A DNA stretch of 64,000 nt from the NCBI RefSeq assembly GCF_031157525.1, contig NZ_JAVIXR010000001.1:124001-188000 (forward strand). The letters are read 5' to 3'. The notes below the pieces were generated by a model. The model did not search any database. It worked only from the letters and a program-made list of their open reading frames with translations, and was not told where the DNA came from. The position numbers and the translations under genes are program-made. This DNA comes from Marinobacter sediminicola (GTDB taxonomy: Bacteria > Pseudomonadota > Gammaproteobacteria > Pseudomonadales > Oleiphilaceae). This document shows positions 18,721 through 27,286 of this stretch, piece after piece. How positions within the stretch are numbered: the first letter of the stretch is position 1; each line of letters starts with the position of its first letter.

Positions 18721-19647
18721 GTGCATGCGATCATCAATCCTTCTCGCCCACTTTATATCAGTATCATTGCCGCCCTTTTTGCCGTTGTGCTCTGGGCCGG
18801 CGCGCCCCTGTTGGTCGATCTGGCCAGTTCGGTTCCGCCTTTTCAGCTCACAACCATTGCACTGCTTAGTGCAGCAGTAGTCGCGTTACCGGCTAGTATT
18901 CGCAAACGCCGGAGGCGCGGTCTTCAGGCGCCACAGGCGGCTCTAACGCTCAATTGGAAACTGGCAGTTTATGGTTTGCTACCCGTCCTGATACTGGGCG
19001 CTATAGGTGGTTATCTGACAGGCGTAGGCATGGCGCCGACAGCGGAGGCAGCGTTGATTACCTACACCTGGCCGATCATGTTTATTGTGATCAGTCAGTG
19101 GCTCTTTCATCGCCGGATACCACTTCCAGTGCTGTGTGGAGCGCTCATCGCGTTCTCCGGTGCTGCGGTGTTGCTCTCACCGGGCGCAGGAAGTGAAGGC
19201 TATACCCAGTACGTGTTGGGGTATGGTCTGGCATTGATGGCGGCATGCTGCTGGGCACTTTATTCCTGGATTTGCCAGGCGGCACCGGTTGCTATTGCGC
19301 CAATAATGCCCAGGCTGTTCTTGTTGGCGGCTGCAGGAGCGGCAATCGCGGATCTTCTCTCAGGGACAGCTTTTGGGCTGCCCACTGGGCTGGCTCTTGT
19401 GGTTGGTATTGGCCTTGGTGTGGGGCCATATGGACTTGCCATGCTGGCGTGGGATGTGGCGCTCAGGAGCGGGCCAGCGGCGTTGGTTGGCAGCCTGGCC
19501 TATGGTGTGCCCGTACTGGCTGCTGGTTTTCTGGTTATTGCGGGAGTTGCAGCGCCAGATTGGCGGTTACCGCTAGCCGCTACGCTCGTGGTTGTCGGGT
19601 CATTTGTGGCAACTATGAAGGCCCGCGAGCCTGCTCTGAAATACTGA
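18721..19647 (+). CDS. EamA/DMT-superfamily inner-membrane exporter
   Basis: Ten-helix drug/metabolite transporter of 308 aa, made of two EamA halves. Helices are visible from ISIIAALFAVVLWAGAPLL to the last LAATLVVVGSFVAT. Positive RKRRRRG follows helix 2, consistent with a cytoplasmic loop. The start is GTG 18721, eight bases after AAGGAG; the nearby ATG at 18725 is out of frame. It resembles exporters of amino acids such as YddG, but the substrate is not defined. The divergent LysR gene is the likely regulator. Confidence 0.88.
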   Translation: MHAIINPSRPLYISIIAALFAVVLWAGAPLLVDLASSVPPFQLTTIALLSAAVVALPASIRKRRRRGLQAPQAALTLNWKLAVYGLLPVLILGAIGGYLTGVGMAPTAEAALITYTWPIMFIVISQWLFHRRIPLPVLCGALIAFSGAAVLLSPGAGSEGYTQYVLGYGLALMAACCWALYSWICQAAPVAIAPIMPRLFLLAAAGAAIADLLSGTAFGLPTGLALVVGIGLGVGPYGLAMLAWDVALRSGPAALVGSLAYGVPVLAAGFLVIAGVAAPDWRLPLAATLVVVGSFVATMKAREPALKY

Positions 19648-19772
19648 TATAAACGTAATAGAATACGGATGGTGGATCTACTTGTACGACTGTCCGGTGA
19701 TGTATTAACAAACCAACGCGCAAAACTATTCTGAGACGGCCGGCTGATGATGCCGGCCAAAACTTCACGGCA

Positions 19773-20924
19773 GTGTGCGTATCTCTCACATTCTGCTTTG
19801 TTGTTTACTCAATGCTGCTGGTGACAGTTCCGGTGTACGGCTTGGAACTGGGCGCTTCTCCTCTAATGCTGGGTGTTATTCTCAGCTCTCAATATCTGCT
19901 TCCTTTTTTGTTGGCCATTCCTTTGGGCGGCGCGGTTACTCGCCACGGTGGCCGGGTCACACTAGTGATCGGTGCGTTTGTAATGGTTGCGGGTTTGCTT
20001 CTGATGCAGGCTGTACCTGGTTACTACGGGCTGATTGGTGGCCAGCTATTGATCGGGCTGGCGCATCTGCAGATGGTGTTGTCTGCGCAAACGATTATTT
20101 CTTCTCTGGCCACTGGGCCAAAGCTTGAGGGCTACTTTGGTTGGTACTCCACTTGGTTATCTGGCGGGCAGGTGGTTGGGCCCTTGATTGCTGGAGCATG
20201 GATTGAGTGGGCTGGTAGTGTCGATAAGCTATTTTTGGTGATGGCGGGAATTGCCTTGTTGGGCGCGCTCACCGGCTTTGCTTTGACGGGCGATGCCACC
20301 AGGGGTATTCGAGCTACTGGCAAGCAAACCGGATTTCGTGCGCAGGCAACGTTGGCGCGGACCAATATCGGTGTTCAGGTGTCTATCGCCATTACGGTGG
20401 CCGGCATGTTTACCCTGGGTGTTTATGGAAGCTATTTACCTGTGTACCTCGATAGCTTGCAGATGAGCGCTGTGATGATTGGTGTGCTGGTTAGCTTGAG
20501 GGCAGGCGTGTCGATGGTTATACGGCCGTTTATTCCCAGGATTATCCATGCCGTAGGAGGGCGCGGAAATGCAACAACCATCGCGTTGGGCGGTGTGGCA
20601 ATTGGCTTGGCATATTTAGGATTTGCAACCGGTGCTCCATCTATTGCACTTGTGGCCCTGCTTGTGGGTTTTGGAGGAGGTCTTACGCAGCCTCTTTCCA
20701 TGGTGGTTCTGGCTGAAAGTGTGGGGGCGGAGCAACGATCGGGCGCGCTTGGCATGCGGTTGATGGTCAATCGGGCTGTTCATTTTGTGGCACCGTTATT
20801 CTTCGGAGTGTTACTTGGTGTGAGTGGCTTTGGGGTCGCATTCGGGGTTTCGGGGCTGCTAATTGCTCTTGTTGCCATTTCACTTAGGCGCCTCCAGAAT
20901 CGGCGTATCGATCCAGCGGGCTAA
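19773..20924 (+). CDS. Major facilitator superfamily transporter
   Basis: Twelve-helix MFS transporter of about 383 aa or slightly longer. Helices start with VSLTFCFVVYSMLLVTVPVYGLEL; the loop between helices 2 and 3 has GGAVTRHGGRV, the MFS signature region. A second half starts near IGVQVSIAITVAGMF. GTG 19773 has no ribosome site. The frame stays open back to 19701 and reads sensible N-terminal residues (AGQNFTAVCV), but contains no ATG, GTG or TTG, so the true start is unclear. It ends 4 nt before ydbH and may be transcribed with it. The substrate is unknown. Confidence 0.85.
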   Translation: MCVSLTFCFVVYSMLLVTVPVYGLELGASPLMLGVILSSQYLLPFLLAIPLGGAVTRHGGRVTLVIGAFVMVAGLLLMQAVPGYYGLIGGQLLIGLAHLQMVLSAQTIISSLATGPKLEGYFGWYSTWLSGGQVVGPLIAGAWIEWAGSVDKLFLVMAGIALLGALTGFALTGDATRGIRATGKQTGFRAQATLARTNIGVQVSIAITVAGMFTLGVYGSYLPVYLDSLQMSAVMIGVLVSLRAGVSMVIRPFIPRIIHAVGGRGNATTIALGGVAIGLAYLGFATGAPSIALVALLVGFGGGLTQPLSMVVLAESVGAEQRSGALGMRLMVNRAVHFVAPLFFGVLLGVSGFGVAFGVSGLLIALVAISLRRLQNRRIDPAG

Positions 20925-20928
20925 TAAA

Positions 20929-23604
20929 ATGCGAATTACTTGGAAATCAGTTGCCTGGGGACTGTTTGCAGTAGTCGTGCTTTCTATGCTGATGGGCATT
21001 TTGGCAGCTCGTCACTTCTGGAATCAGGCTCTGGAGCAGAACGGAATCGAATCTCTGGAGTGGCAGGGGCTGGATCTGTCGTTCAGTGGTGTATCTGTTC
21101 GCGAACTCACACTAACTCAGTCCATTCCGGAGAGGGATCTTGCTTTGCGTGGCCGGGAGCTGTCACTGGGTTGGCGCTGGCCGGCGTGGGAAGGTGAATG
21201 GCAGCCGCAGTTAACTAAATTGACCGCGGAGTACCTGAGGCTCGGTTTGTACACTAAACCAGTAGCTCAGTCCGACACGGCACCGCAACAGCAACAGCCA
21301 ATCCAGTGGCAGCCGGAATTGCTGGCTTTGCTGCCATCGAAAGTAAGCGTACAGCAGTTTGACGTGACCTTGCCATGTGAGACAGGCCGCTGCCCGTTGG
21401 CAGGTAGTCTGGCCTTGACCAATTCCCATGAGACCCAGGTCACTGAGGCCCAGGTGCAACTCGACCATGAAGGCCATGAGCTTGCCTTGTTGGCGATTCT
21501 CGACAGCGCTGGGCGCGATAGCCTGAACTTGTCAGCAGAAGTATCGATTGATGGTGTGCGGTATCTTGTAGCGCGTTCGGCTTACACTCCCCGGAACGCC
21601 AATGGTCTGGTGTCGTGGCAGGGTTCTGTTGATGTGCCGGACTTACCCCGGACAGATTGGTTGCTGGCTTGGCTCCAAGCCTGGCAGAGCCTACCCTTGG
21701 AGCAATGGCCGGAACAGCCAGAGACCGGCTCTGCATCTGCCAGCTGGCAACTACAGGGTCCCGGAGATGAAACCTTTTTGGCCAAAGCGACGGGCAGCGT
21801 GAAGGTGCAGGCACGACTGCCGCAACCTTGGCCGGCACCCGGTGTTGGAACAGTCAGTGGCAATGCAGAGGTTGCATTGACGGTTGATGAGGGCATCTGG
21901 CAGCCCGAAACCCTGCAGGCGGACCTTAAGTTGAGCCATCCAGCACCCTGGATCAAAAACATACCGCAATGGATGCGCCCGGAGATTCTCGAACTCTCCG
22001 TTCGGCCAGCAAAGACTATACCTTCAGCGTCTGCCCGCGCTGCTGCTACCCAAGCCGGGGCAGAGCCTGCTTTGCTACCGCTAAATCTCGCGGTGACCAG
22101 TCAAGGGGGTGCAAACCTTGCCATAAACTCCCATCTGGCTGTGGCTACAAGCTCTCCATGGCAGGTGCAGTTAGGGCGCACGCATGTCACTGCTGCACTG
22201 TCAAAACTTGATGTGGCCGGCTGGCGGTTGACCAAACCCAAAGTAGAGGCGTCGCTGACAGGTTGGCTGGACACCCGTGCAGCCGCGTTGAAATTCGGAG
22301 AGCCCGCATTCGTGGAAGCTGAGAAACTTGAGCCGCTTTCCGGCACGGCAGCCGTAGCTGATGGTACGCAGCTAAATGGCTTGCGTGTGGACTTGTCCGG
22401 AGCGGCACTTGAAGCAGGTTACCGTCGCGAGCAGGGCGGGCTGAGCCAGCTGTCTTTGATTGGGCCGCTGGGCATCAAGGCAAAACAGATCCGGCATCCG
22501 CAGTTACAATCGCAGTCCTGGCAGCTGGATGGCGATGTGAATGCCACACTTGACCGTACCGATGTTAAAGGCTTGCTGAAGGCCAAAGCCGGGGCATCCG
22601 TAAATCTCAATCTAACATTCCCGTATGACGGGCCATTATCCCTTGAAGCTAGCACTCGTGTGAGCGGTGAAAGCGAAGCTGAGGCATTGTCCCGCATATT
22701 TACAGCATGGCCAGAGCCCATGCTTGTATCCGGCGGCACTGTCAGTGCGAATGCCAAGTATGAGCGATCCCAAAATGGCCCAATGCGATTGGCGGGAAAG
22801 CTGGTGTTTGCGGACTGGAGTGGCACATACGACCGCACGGCGTGGGCCAACATGAACGGCGCCACTGAGTTCGTTCTTGAAAACGAGCGCGTTAAAGTAG
22901 CAACAACGGAGCTGGCTGTAGAAGAAGTGAACCCGGGTTTGCCTGTTGGTCCAGTGCGCTTGGCTGGCCATTACGAAGCGCCTCTGGCCCATCTTGCGGC
23001 AGGGGTGATGACTCTGGGGCAGGCCAGCACCGGTGCTTTGGGTGGAGAAGTAAACATTCAGCCCGGACACTGGGATTTGGCGCAGGCGCCAGTGACGATT
23101 CCCGTTGAGCTCCATCAACTTAGTCTTGCTCGTCTATTACAGCTCTACCCGGCAGAAGGGCTGGCAGGTACAGGCATCCTCAGTGGAACAGTACCGGTGT
23201 TGTTTGATCCTGCTACCGGCATTCGGGTGGAAAAGGGTCGAATCGATGCACTTAAGCCAGGCGGACGGCTGGAGGTGACGGCGGAGAGGCTAAAGGCACT
23301 TGCCAGCCAAAGTGAGTCCATGGAGCTGGTTGCGCGTGCACTGGAGGATTTCCGTTACTCTGTGCTCGATAGTGGTATCGATTACGATGAGAACGGCACT
23401 CTGATATTGGAGCTCCACCTTGAAGGCAATAGCCCGGAAGTTGGCCAAGGCCAGCCTGTAGTGCTGAACATCAACCTGGAAGAGAATATACCGGCGCTGC
23501 TAACCAGCCTGCAGCTAAGCGGCCGAGTGAGCGATGCTGTGGCGGAACGGGTTAAAAATTTACTGAAGAAGCGCGAACGGGATTCAGATGACCTGTTAGA
23601 GTGA
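20929..23604 (+). CDS. ydbH: YdbH-family AsmA-like intermembrane phospholipid transport protein
   Basis: Large inner-membrane-anchored periplasmic protein of the AsmA-like group that bridges the two membranes and helps move phospholipids to the outer membrane (with TamB and YhdP in E. coli). One N-terminal helix (AWGLFAVVVLSMLMGILAA, residues 8-26) is followed by about 860 residues of repetitive beta structure. The C-terminal part (SGTVPVLFD, VEKGRIDALKPGG, then ALEDFRYSVLDSGIDYDENG) matches the YdbH family. The length of 891 aa is close to E. coli YdbH. ATG 20929 is chosen because the membrane helix follows directly. ynbE and ydbL lie downstream, the same order as in E. coli. Confidence 0.9.
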   Translation: MRITWKSVAWGLFAVVVLSMLMGILAARHFWNQALEQNGIESLEWQGLDLSFSGVSVRELTLTQSIPERDLALRGRELSLGWRWPAWEGEWQPQLTKLTAEYLRLGLYTKPVAQSDTAPQQQQPIQWQPELLALLPSKVSVQQFDVTLPCETGRCPLAGSLALTNSHETQVTEAQVQLDHEGHELALLAILDSAGRDSLNLSAEVSIDGVRYLVARSAYTPRNANGLVSWQGSVDVPDLPRTDWLLAWLQAWQSLPLEQWPEQPETGSASASWQLQGPGDETFLAKATGSVKVQARLPQPWPAPGVGTVSGNAEVALTVDEGIWQPETLQADLKLSHPAPWIKNIPQWMRPEILELSVRPAKTIPSASARAAATQAGAEPALLPLNLAVTSQGGANLAINSHLAVATSSPWQVQLGRTHVTAALSKLDVAGWRLTKPKVEASLTGWLDTRAAALKFGEPAFVEAEKLEPLSGTAAVADGTQLNGLRVDLSGAALEAGYRREQGGLSQLSLIGPLGIKAKQIRHPQLQSQSWQLDGDVNATLDRTDVKGLLKAKAGASVNLNLTFPYDGPLSLEASTRVSGESEAEALSRIFTAWPEPMLVSGGTVSANAKYERSQNGPMRLAGKLVFADWSGTYDRTAWANMNGATEFVLENERVKVATTELAVEEVNPGLPVGPVRLAGHYEAPLAHLAAGVMTLGQASTGALGGEVNIQPGHWDLAQAPVTIPVELHQLSLARLLQLYPAEGLAGTGILSGTVPVLFDPATGIRVEKGRIDALKPGGRLEVTAERLKALASQSESMELVARALEDFRYSVLDSGIDYDENGTLILELHLEGNSPEVGQGQPVVLNINLEENIPALLTSLQLSGRVSDAVAERVKNLLKKRERDSDDLLE

Positions 23605-23628
23605 AGGGTAACAAAGGAGTACATCGAT

Positions 23629-23844
23629 ATGACGCAATTTGGTTCGAGGTTTCCCCAACATGCATTTGCCTTGGTGGCGGGTCTGGTGATGGGCAGCTTA
23701 TTGCTGGGCTGCACTCCAACCGTTCAGGTGGCTGCGCCCAAGGAGCCGATTACTGTGAACTTGAACGTAAAAATTCAGCATGAAATTTATGTGAAAGTTG
23801 ATAAAGACGTAGATGAGTTATTCAGTGAAAAGGGCCTGTTCTGA
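23629..23844 (+). CDS. ynbE: YnbE-family outer-membrane lipoprotein
   Basis: Small lipoprotein of 71 aa. The signal peptide ends in a lipobox LLGC with the lipidated Cys at residue 28, followed by TPTVQVAAPKEPITVNLNVKIQHEIYVK, rich in beta-strand residues (given here in outline). In E. coli, YnbE is the outer-membrane partner of YdbH; it adds strands to the YdbH groove. AAAGGAG at 23612-23618 precedes ATG 23629. It sits between ydbH and ydbL, which confirms the assignment. Confidence 0.9.
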   Translation: MTQFGSRFPQHAFALVAGLVMGSLLLGCTPTVQVAAPKEPITVNLNVKIQHEIYVKVDKDVDELFSEKGLF

Positions 23845-23888
23845 TCGCCTTGGTGTTTTGTACAAAACGAATGATGAAGGAGTTAACC

Positions 23889-24233
23889 ATGACATTATTT
23901 GCCCGATTCAGTGCCCTGATTTTAGCCTTCTGTCTTGCGTTGCCGGCAATGGCAATGAGTTTGGATGAAGCCAAAAACGCCCTCGAATCTGCAAAAAGCC
24001 AAGGCCTTGTGGGGGAAACACCGGCAGGCTATTTGGCCGCTGTAGGCTCTGACCAGAAGGCTAAGGAGATTGTAAGTGCGATCAACGATGCCCGGCGTGA
24101 AGCGTATAAAGAAATTGCTGCAAAGCACGGCATCGCGGTCACTAAAGTTGAGACGGTGGCGGGTCAGAAAGCGGTGGACAAAACACCGGCTGGACAGTTC
24201 ATCCTGGTGGGTGAGCGCTGGCTAAAGAAATAG
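23889..24233 (+). CDS. ydbL: YdbL-family periplasmic protein (DUF1318)
   Basis: Secreted protein of 114 aa. A signal peptide (LFARFSALILAFCLALPAMA) is followed by LDEAKNALESAKSQGLVGE, TPAGYLAAV and a repeat of TPAGQFILVG near the end, typical of YdbL. In E. coli, YdbL acts as a periplasmic chaperone that keeps YnbE from multimerising without YdbH. ATG 23889 is chosen because GAAGGAG (23876-23882) lies 6 nt before it; the frame itself is open further upstream. It is the third gene of the ydbH-ynbE-ydbL set. Confidence 0.9.
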   Translation: MTLFARFSALILAFCLALPAMAMSLDEAKNALESAKSQGLVGETPAGYLAAVGSDQKAKEIVSAINDARREAYKEIAAKHGIAVTKVETVAGQKAVDKTPAGQFILVGERWLKK

Positions 24234-24338
24234 AAGGTATTCGTTACGGGGTGGGTGCGATATAACCAATCGATATTAATGTTTGGCGCGCGCCTGCCGT
24301 TAACCGTTACACATAAGCCCATGCACGAGGTTAAGGTT

Positions 24339-24884
24339 ATGGTAGCGCCAATCATTGGTCGCGGGCCGGATGTAACCGGTCGAGTGAATACGAGCCCCAC
24401 CGAAGCCAAGCCCGCAAATCGCGTAGCCGCCGAGACTCGAACCGAAAAGCAGGCGACCATCCGTACACCTGCCGATGCGATCAATGTGATGCGGGCGCGT
24501 ATGGAGCAGCGACTTCAGGAAGCCATGGGCGGTCAGAACAAGGCTGTATCCGGGGCAGATAAGTACGCTGCACAGGCGCAGCCACCCACTGCTTCAGATG
24601 TCGCTAGTGTGATCCTCGGATTTGTCCAGAACCGACTGCAAACAGAAGCAGACGGTGGTGCAGATTTGGAGAAGCTTACAGATTTGATGTCCCAGGCCCG
24701 CGCGGGTATCGAGAAAGGTTATGCTGAAGCACGAGAACAGATAGTCGCTTTGGGTATGATGAACGACACCCTGGGTGCGGAAATCGATGAAGGCTTCAAT
24801 CTTATTCAGGACGGCTTGCTGAATTTGGAGAAGCTGTTTTTAGGCAAAGAGCCCAGCGTGGATAATTCCACCGAGACCGGTTAA
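24339..24884 (+). CDS. DUF5610-domain protein
   Basis: Protein of 181 aa, mainly helical after an unstructured, Thr/Ala/Glu-rich first third. PADAINVMRARMEQRLQEA and SDVASVILGFVQNRL match the DUF5610 family found in Pseudomonas and Marinobacter. Function is unknown. There is no signal peptide. ATG 24339 is chosen because of GAGG at 24327-24330; the frame is open from 24255. Its stop overlaps the convergent peptidase by 4 nt. It is 105 nt downstream of ydbL, so co-transcription with the ydb set is possible but unproven. Confidence 0.75.
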   Translation: MVAPIIGRGPDVTGRVNTSPTEAKPANRVAAETRTEKQATIRTPADAINVMRARMEQRLQEAMGGQNKAVSGADKYAAQAQPPTASDVASVILGFVQNRLQTEADGGADLEKLTDLMSQARAGIEKGYAEAREQIVALGMMNDTLGAEIDEGFNLIQDGLLNLEKLFLGKEPSVDNSTETG

Positions 24885-25783
24885 TCGGCACTCGGCTTTT
24901 TTGCAAGTCCCTTCGTTTCCTGGGCTTTGTTCAGCATGGCAGAAGACTCTACTTCTCTGCCTTGTTTGGACAAGGCTTCAGCCAGATTATTCCAGCCAGC
25001 ACTAATATCAGGAAATTGTTCGGTCATGGCGCGGTAGTATTTTTCCGCTTCTGACCAATGGCCTTGCTGGTAGGCCAGATTACCCGAACCAAGCAAGGCT
25101 GCAGGTTGATCGGGCCAGGTTTTGGCTGCGGTGCTGTAGGCAAGTTTTGCAGCGTTTGTTTGCTGGGTCGTTTCCAGATCGTGGGCTGCCATCAGGAATT
25201 CCAACGGCTCCGCCGTCGCAGGCAACTGATCTGGCGGCAGCATTACCCGTGCCCATCGCTCCGAGCGATCCCAGGTTGCCATAAAAGCGCTGGCGGGCAG
25301 GCGGTAATTCTCTTCTGTTCCGGAATGCAGTATCAGCACTTCCTTTTTGCTGTCGTAGCCAATTACCACGGCAAAGTGCCATTGCGGCCACCATCCAAAA
25401 CGAAGGTTCTGCAAAACCAGAACCGGGTGCCCAGCTTCAACTTCCTTTAGCACAACGTCCAATTCCGGCTTCAGCGGATAAACCAGCATGCCGTATTGGC
25501 GAGCCGCTGCCACCATCTCGACCTGCAACGCGCCTTTGCGCTCAGGCAGGTAGACTTTGCTTACCAATTCATCGGGGGTTGCCTGCACATCCTGGGCGTT
25601 GAGCATCATCGCAAGAGAAGCAGGGCCACACTGATACAGCTCTTGAGGATGAAAGGGTACGTTGGTAAGCGTGGCTTTTTCGTAGGCATCGGGCCATCTT
25701 GGTTGGCTGGCGCAGCCTGAGAGGATAACCCCCAGGAGCGCCACCAATAGTAGCCGGGCCGAATGTGGCCGGAAAGTATGCAT
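24881..25783 (-). CDS. PA2778-family lipoprotein with C39-like cysteine peptidase and TPR
   Basis: Predicted outer-membrane or periplasmic lipoprotein of 300 aa. Lipobox LSGC gives Cys24. A C39-like papain-fold domain follows: QCGPASLAMML (catalytic Cys52), then PQWHFAVVIGYD (catalytic His, near residue 136) and ILHSG. The C-terminal third (about 200-290) holds two or three tetratricopeptide repeats (LGSGNLAYQQGHWSEAEKYY, then AGWNNLAEALSKQG). C39 peptidases usually cleave double-glycine leaders inside ABC exporters; this one is free-standing and on the other side of the membrane. The PA2779-family gene lies 11 nt upstream in the same operon. Name follows the Pseudomonas family; the role is unknown. 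Confidence 0.88.
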   Translation of the reverse strand: MHTFRPHSARLLLVALLGVILSGCASQPRWPDAYEKATLTNVPFHPQELYQCGPASLAMMLNAQDVQATPDELVSKVYLPERKGALQVEMVAAARQYGMLVYPLKPELDVVLKEVEAGHPVLVLQNLRFGWWPQWHFAVVIGYDSKKEVLILHSGTEENYRLPASAFMATWDRSERWARVMLPPDQLPATAEPLEFLMAAHDLETTQQTNAAKLAYSTAAKTWPDQPAALLGSGNLAYQQGHWSEAEKYYRAMTEQFPDISAGWNNLAEALSKQGREVESSAMLNKAQETKGLAKKPSAD

Positions 25784-25794
25784 GGAGGTGATGT

Positions 25795-26196
25795 TTAGCG
25801 AATGCAGTTAATAAACGGGAAGATATCCGTTGCACACAGCATGTCTGTAATAATGAAAACCAGCAGGAACAGTACGATTATTCCTACAACTCCTTCACCA
25901 GTCGGTGCTTCGGCAAGCTGCTGTTTAAAGTCTGCAAGCTCAGAGGGGGTGAGGCTTTGAATTCTCTCTCGTACTTCCTGTTCGCCCACGCCCATGCTGG
26001 CAAGCGCGCCTTTTACGTCTTCGCGTTCCAGCATGCTCATCAGAGCTTCTCGGTCGATATCAGCCCTTTGTTCAGTCAAGAGTTCGCCGGTACCAACAAT
26101 GTTGGCAGAGGCAGGAATTGCCCACATAGAGCTCAGTATCATTACCAACGCCATAATGGCGGAAACGGACTGGGTGTAGGATCTTATGGCTTGCAT
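25795..26196 (-). CDS. PA2779-family small envelope protein (DUF6627-like)
   Basis: Protein of 133 aa with a signal peptide ending in PASA, a helical middle (LLTEQRADIDREALMSML, then SLTPSELADFKQQL), a PTGEG turn and a C-terminal membrane segment (VVGIIVLFLLVFIITDML) followed by two Cys residues in CATDIFPFINC. GGAG precedes the start by 7 nt. It is always seen, to my knowledge, next to a PA2778-type peptidase, which here follows after 11 nt. It may be the substrate, anchor or partner of that peptidase. Function is not established. Confidence 0.85.
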   Translation of the reverse strand: MQAIRSYTQSVSAIMALVMILSSMWAIPASANIVGTGELLTEQRADIDREALMSMLEREDVKGALASMGVGEQEVRERIQSLTPSELADFKQQLAEAPTGEGVVGIIVLFLLVFIITDMLCATDIFPFINCIR

Positions 26197-26314
26197 CAGG
26201 CTGCTCCTGCTAGTTGTTGCTTTGGATATTGATTCTGGATCAGTCAGAGCATAAGTGTAAGCATTTGCGCGCCATTTGCCGTTAAAATCAGATTAACATG
26301 CATTAACTTCCGGT

Positions 26315-27028
26315 TTAGATTTGGTGACGAACAAGCATTGTCTTGATCCGGCCAATTTGCTTCATGGGGTTGAGCCCCTTCGGGCAATAAGCTGTGCAGT
26401 TACCAATTCCCCTGCAGCGAAATACGCTGAACGGGTCCTCCAGCTTTGCCAGGCGCTCAGTCGTTGCTGTGTCTCGCGAATCCAGTAAAAACCGGTGGGC
26501 TTGTAGCAACCCCGCTGGTCCCACGTATTTTTCCGGGTTCCACCACCAGGAGGGGCAGGCGGATGAGCAGCAGGCGCACAGAATGCATTCGTACAAACCA
26601 TCCAGTTTTGCGCGATCTTCCGGGCTTTGGAGTCGCTCGATCGCGGGTCGCGGTTGGTCGTTTATTAACCAGGGCTGAATGCTTTTGTATTGTTTGAAAA
26701 ACAGGGATTGGTCTACCACCAAATCACGGATAACTGGCATGCCGGGGAGTGGCCGGATGACCAGTTTGGACGACTTGCCAAGAACATCGGCCACCCGGGT
26801 AATGCAGCCAAGCCCATTGCGGCCATTAATGTTAAGGCCATCCGAGCCGCACACACCCTCACGGCAGGAGCGGCGGAAAGAAAGCGTGGGATCGACCGTT
26901 TTCAGGTACTCAAGAACGTCCAGTACCATGCGGTTGCGGTAACTGGCATCCACTTCCACATCCTGCACATAGGGCGTGTTGTCAGTTTCCGGGTTGTAGC
27001 GATAGAGTTGGACGGTGATAGTTTCCAT
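26315..27028 (-). CDS. sdhB: SdhB-like succinate dehydrogenase iron-sulfur subunit, lone copy
   Basis: Iron-sulfur subunit of 237 aa that carries electrons from the flavoprotein to quinone in complex II. The [2Fe-2S] motif SCREGVCGSDGLN, the [4Fe-4S] motif CILCACCSSACP and the third cluster motif CRGIGNCTAYCPKG are all present. The PSWWWNPEK segment (quinone-site Trp) is conserved. In E. coli the third motif begins Cys-His, and that His contacts quinone and haem; here it is Cys-Arg. No sdhC, sdhD or sdhA is adjacent, which is unusual since sdhB normally ends the sdhCDAB operon. GAGG precedes ATG 27028. It may be a second copy or the sole one. Confidence 0.9.
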   Translation of the reverse strand: METITVQLYRYNPETDNTPYVQDVEVDASYRNRMVLDVLEYLKTVDPTLSFRRSCREGVCGSDGLNINGRNGLGCITRVADVLGKSSKLVIRPLPGMPVIRDLVVDQSLFFKQYKSIQPWLINDQPRPAIERLQSPEDRAKLDGLYECILCACCSSACPSWWWNPEKYVGPAGLLQAHRFLLDSRDTATTERLAKLEDPFSVFRCRGIGNCTAYCPKGLNPMKQIGRIKTMLVRHQI

Positions 27029-27286
27029 TGCGTTATCCCTCGTTGCCTCGCTGAAGCGCGAAGGGCCAACTGCCGGTTAAGCGCGCTCCAAGTGATGTTA
27101 ACGTCCAAAGTTCTAGCAGAGGCAGGTAGCTTTCACCTACGGATATATCAATTTGTACGACTCGGGAATGATCCAGCGCATTGCGGTTGTCTATGTTATT
27201 CATTTTAGTGGTGATGATGAAAAGAATGGCCGCAATTTAGTCTATGCTTAGGGCAGTTCCTATCAAACAAGTTTGGGCTCTTGATC

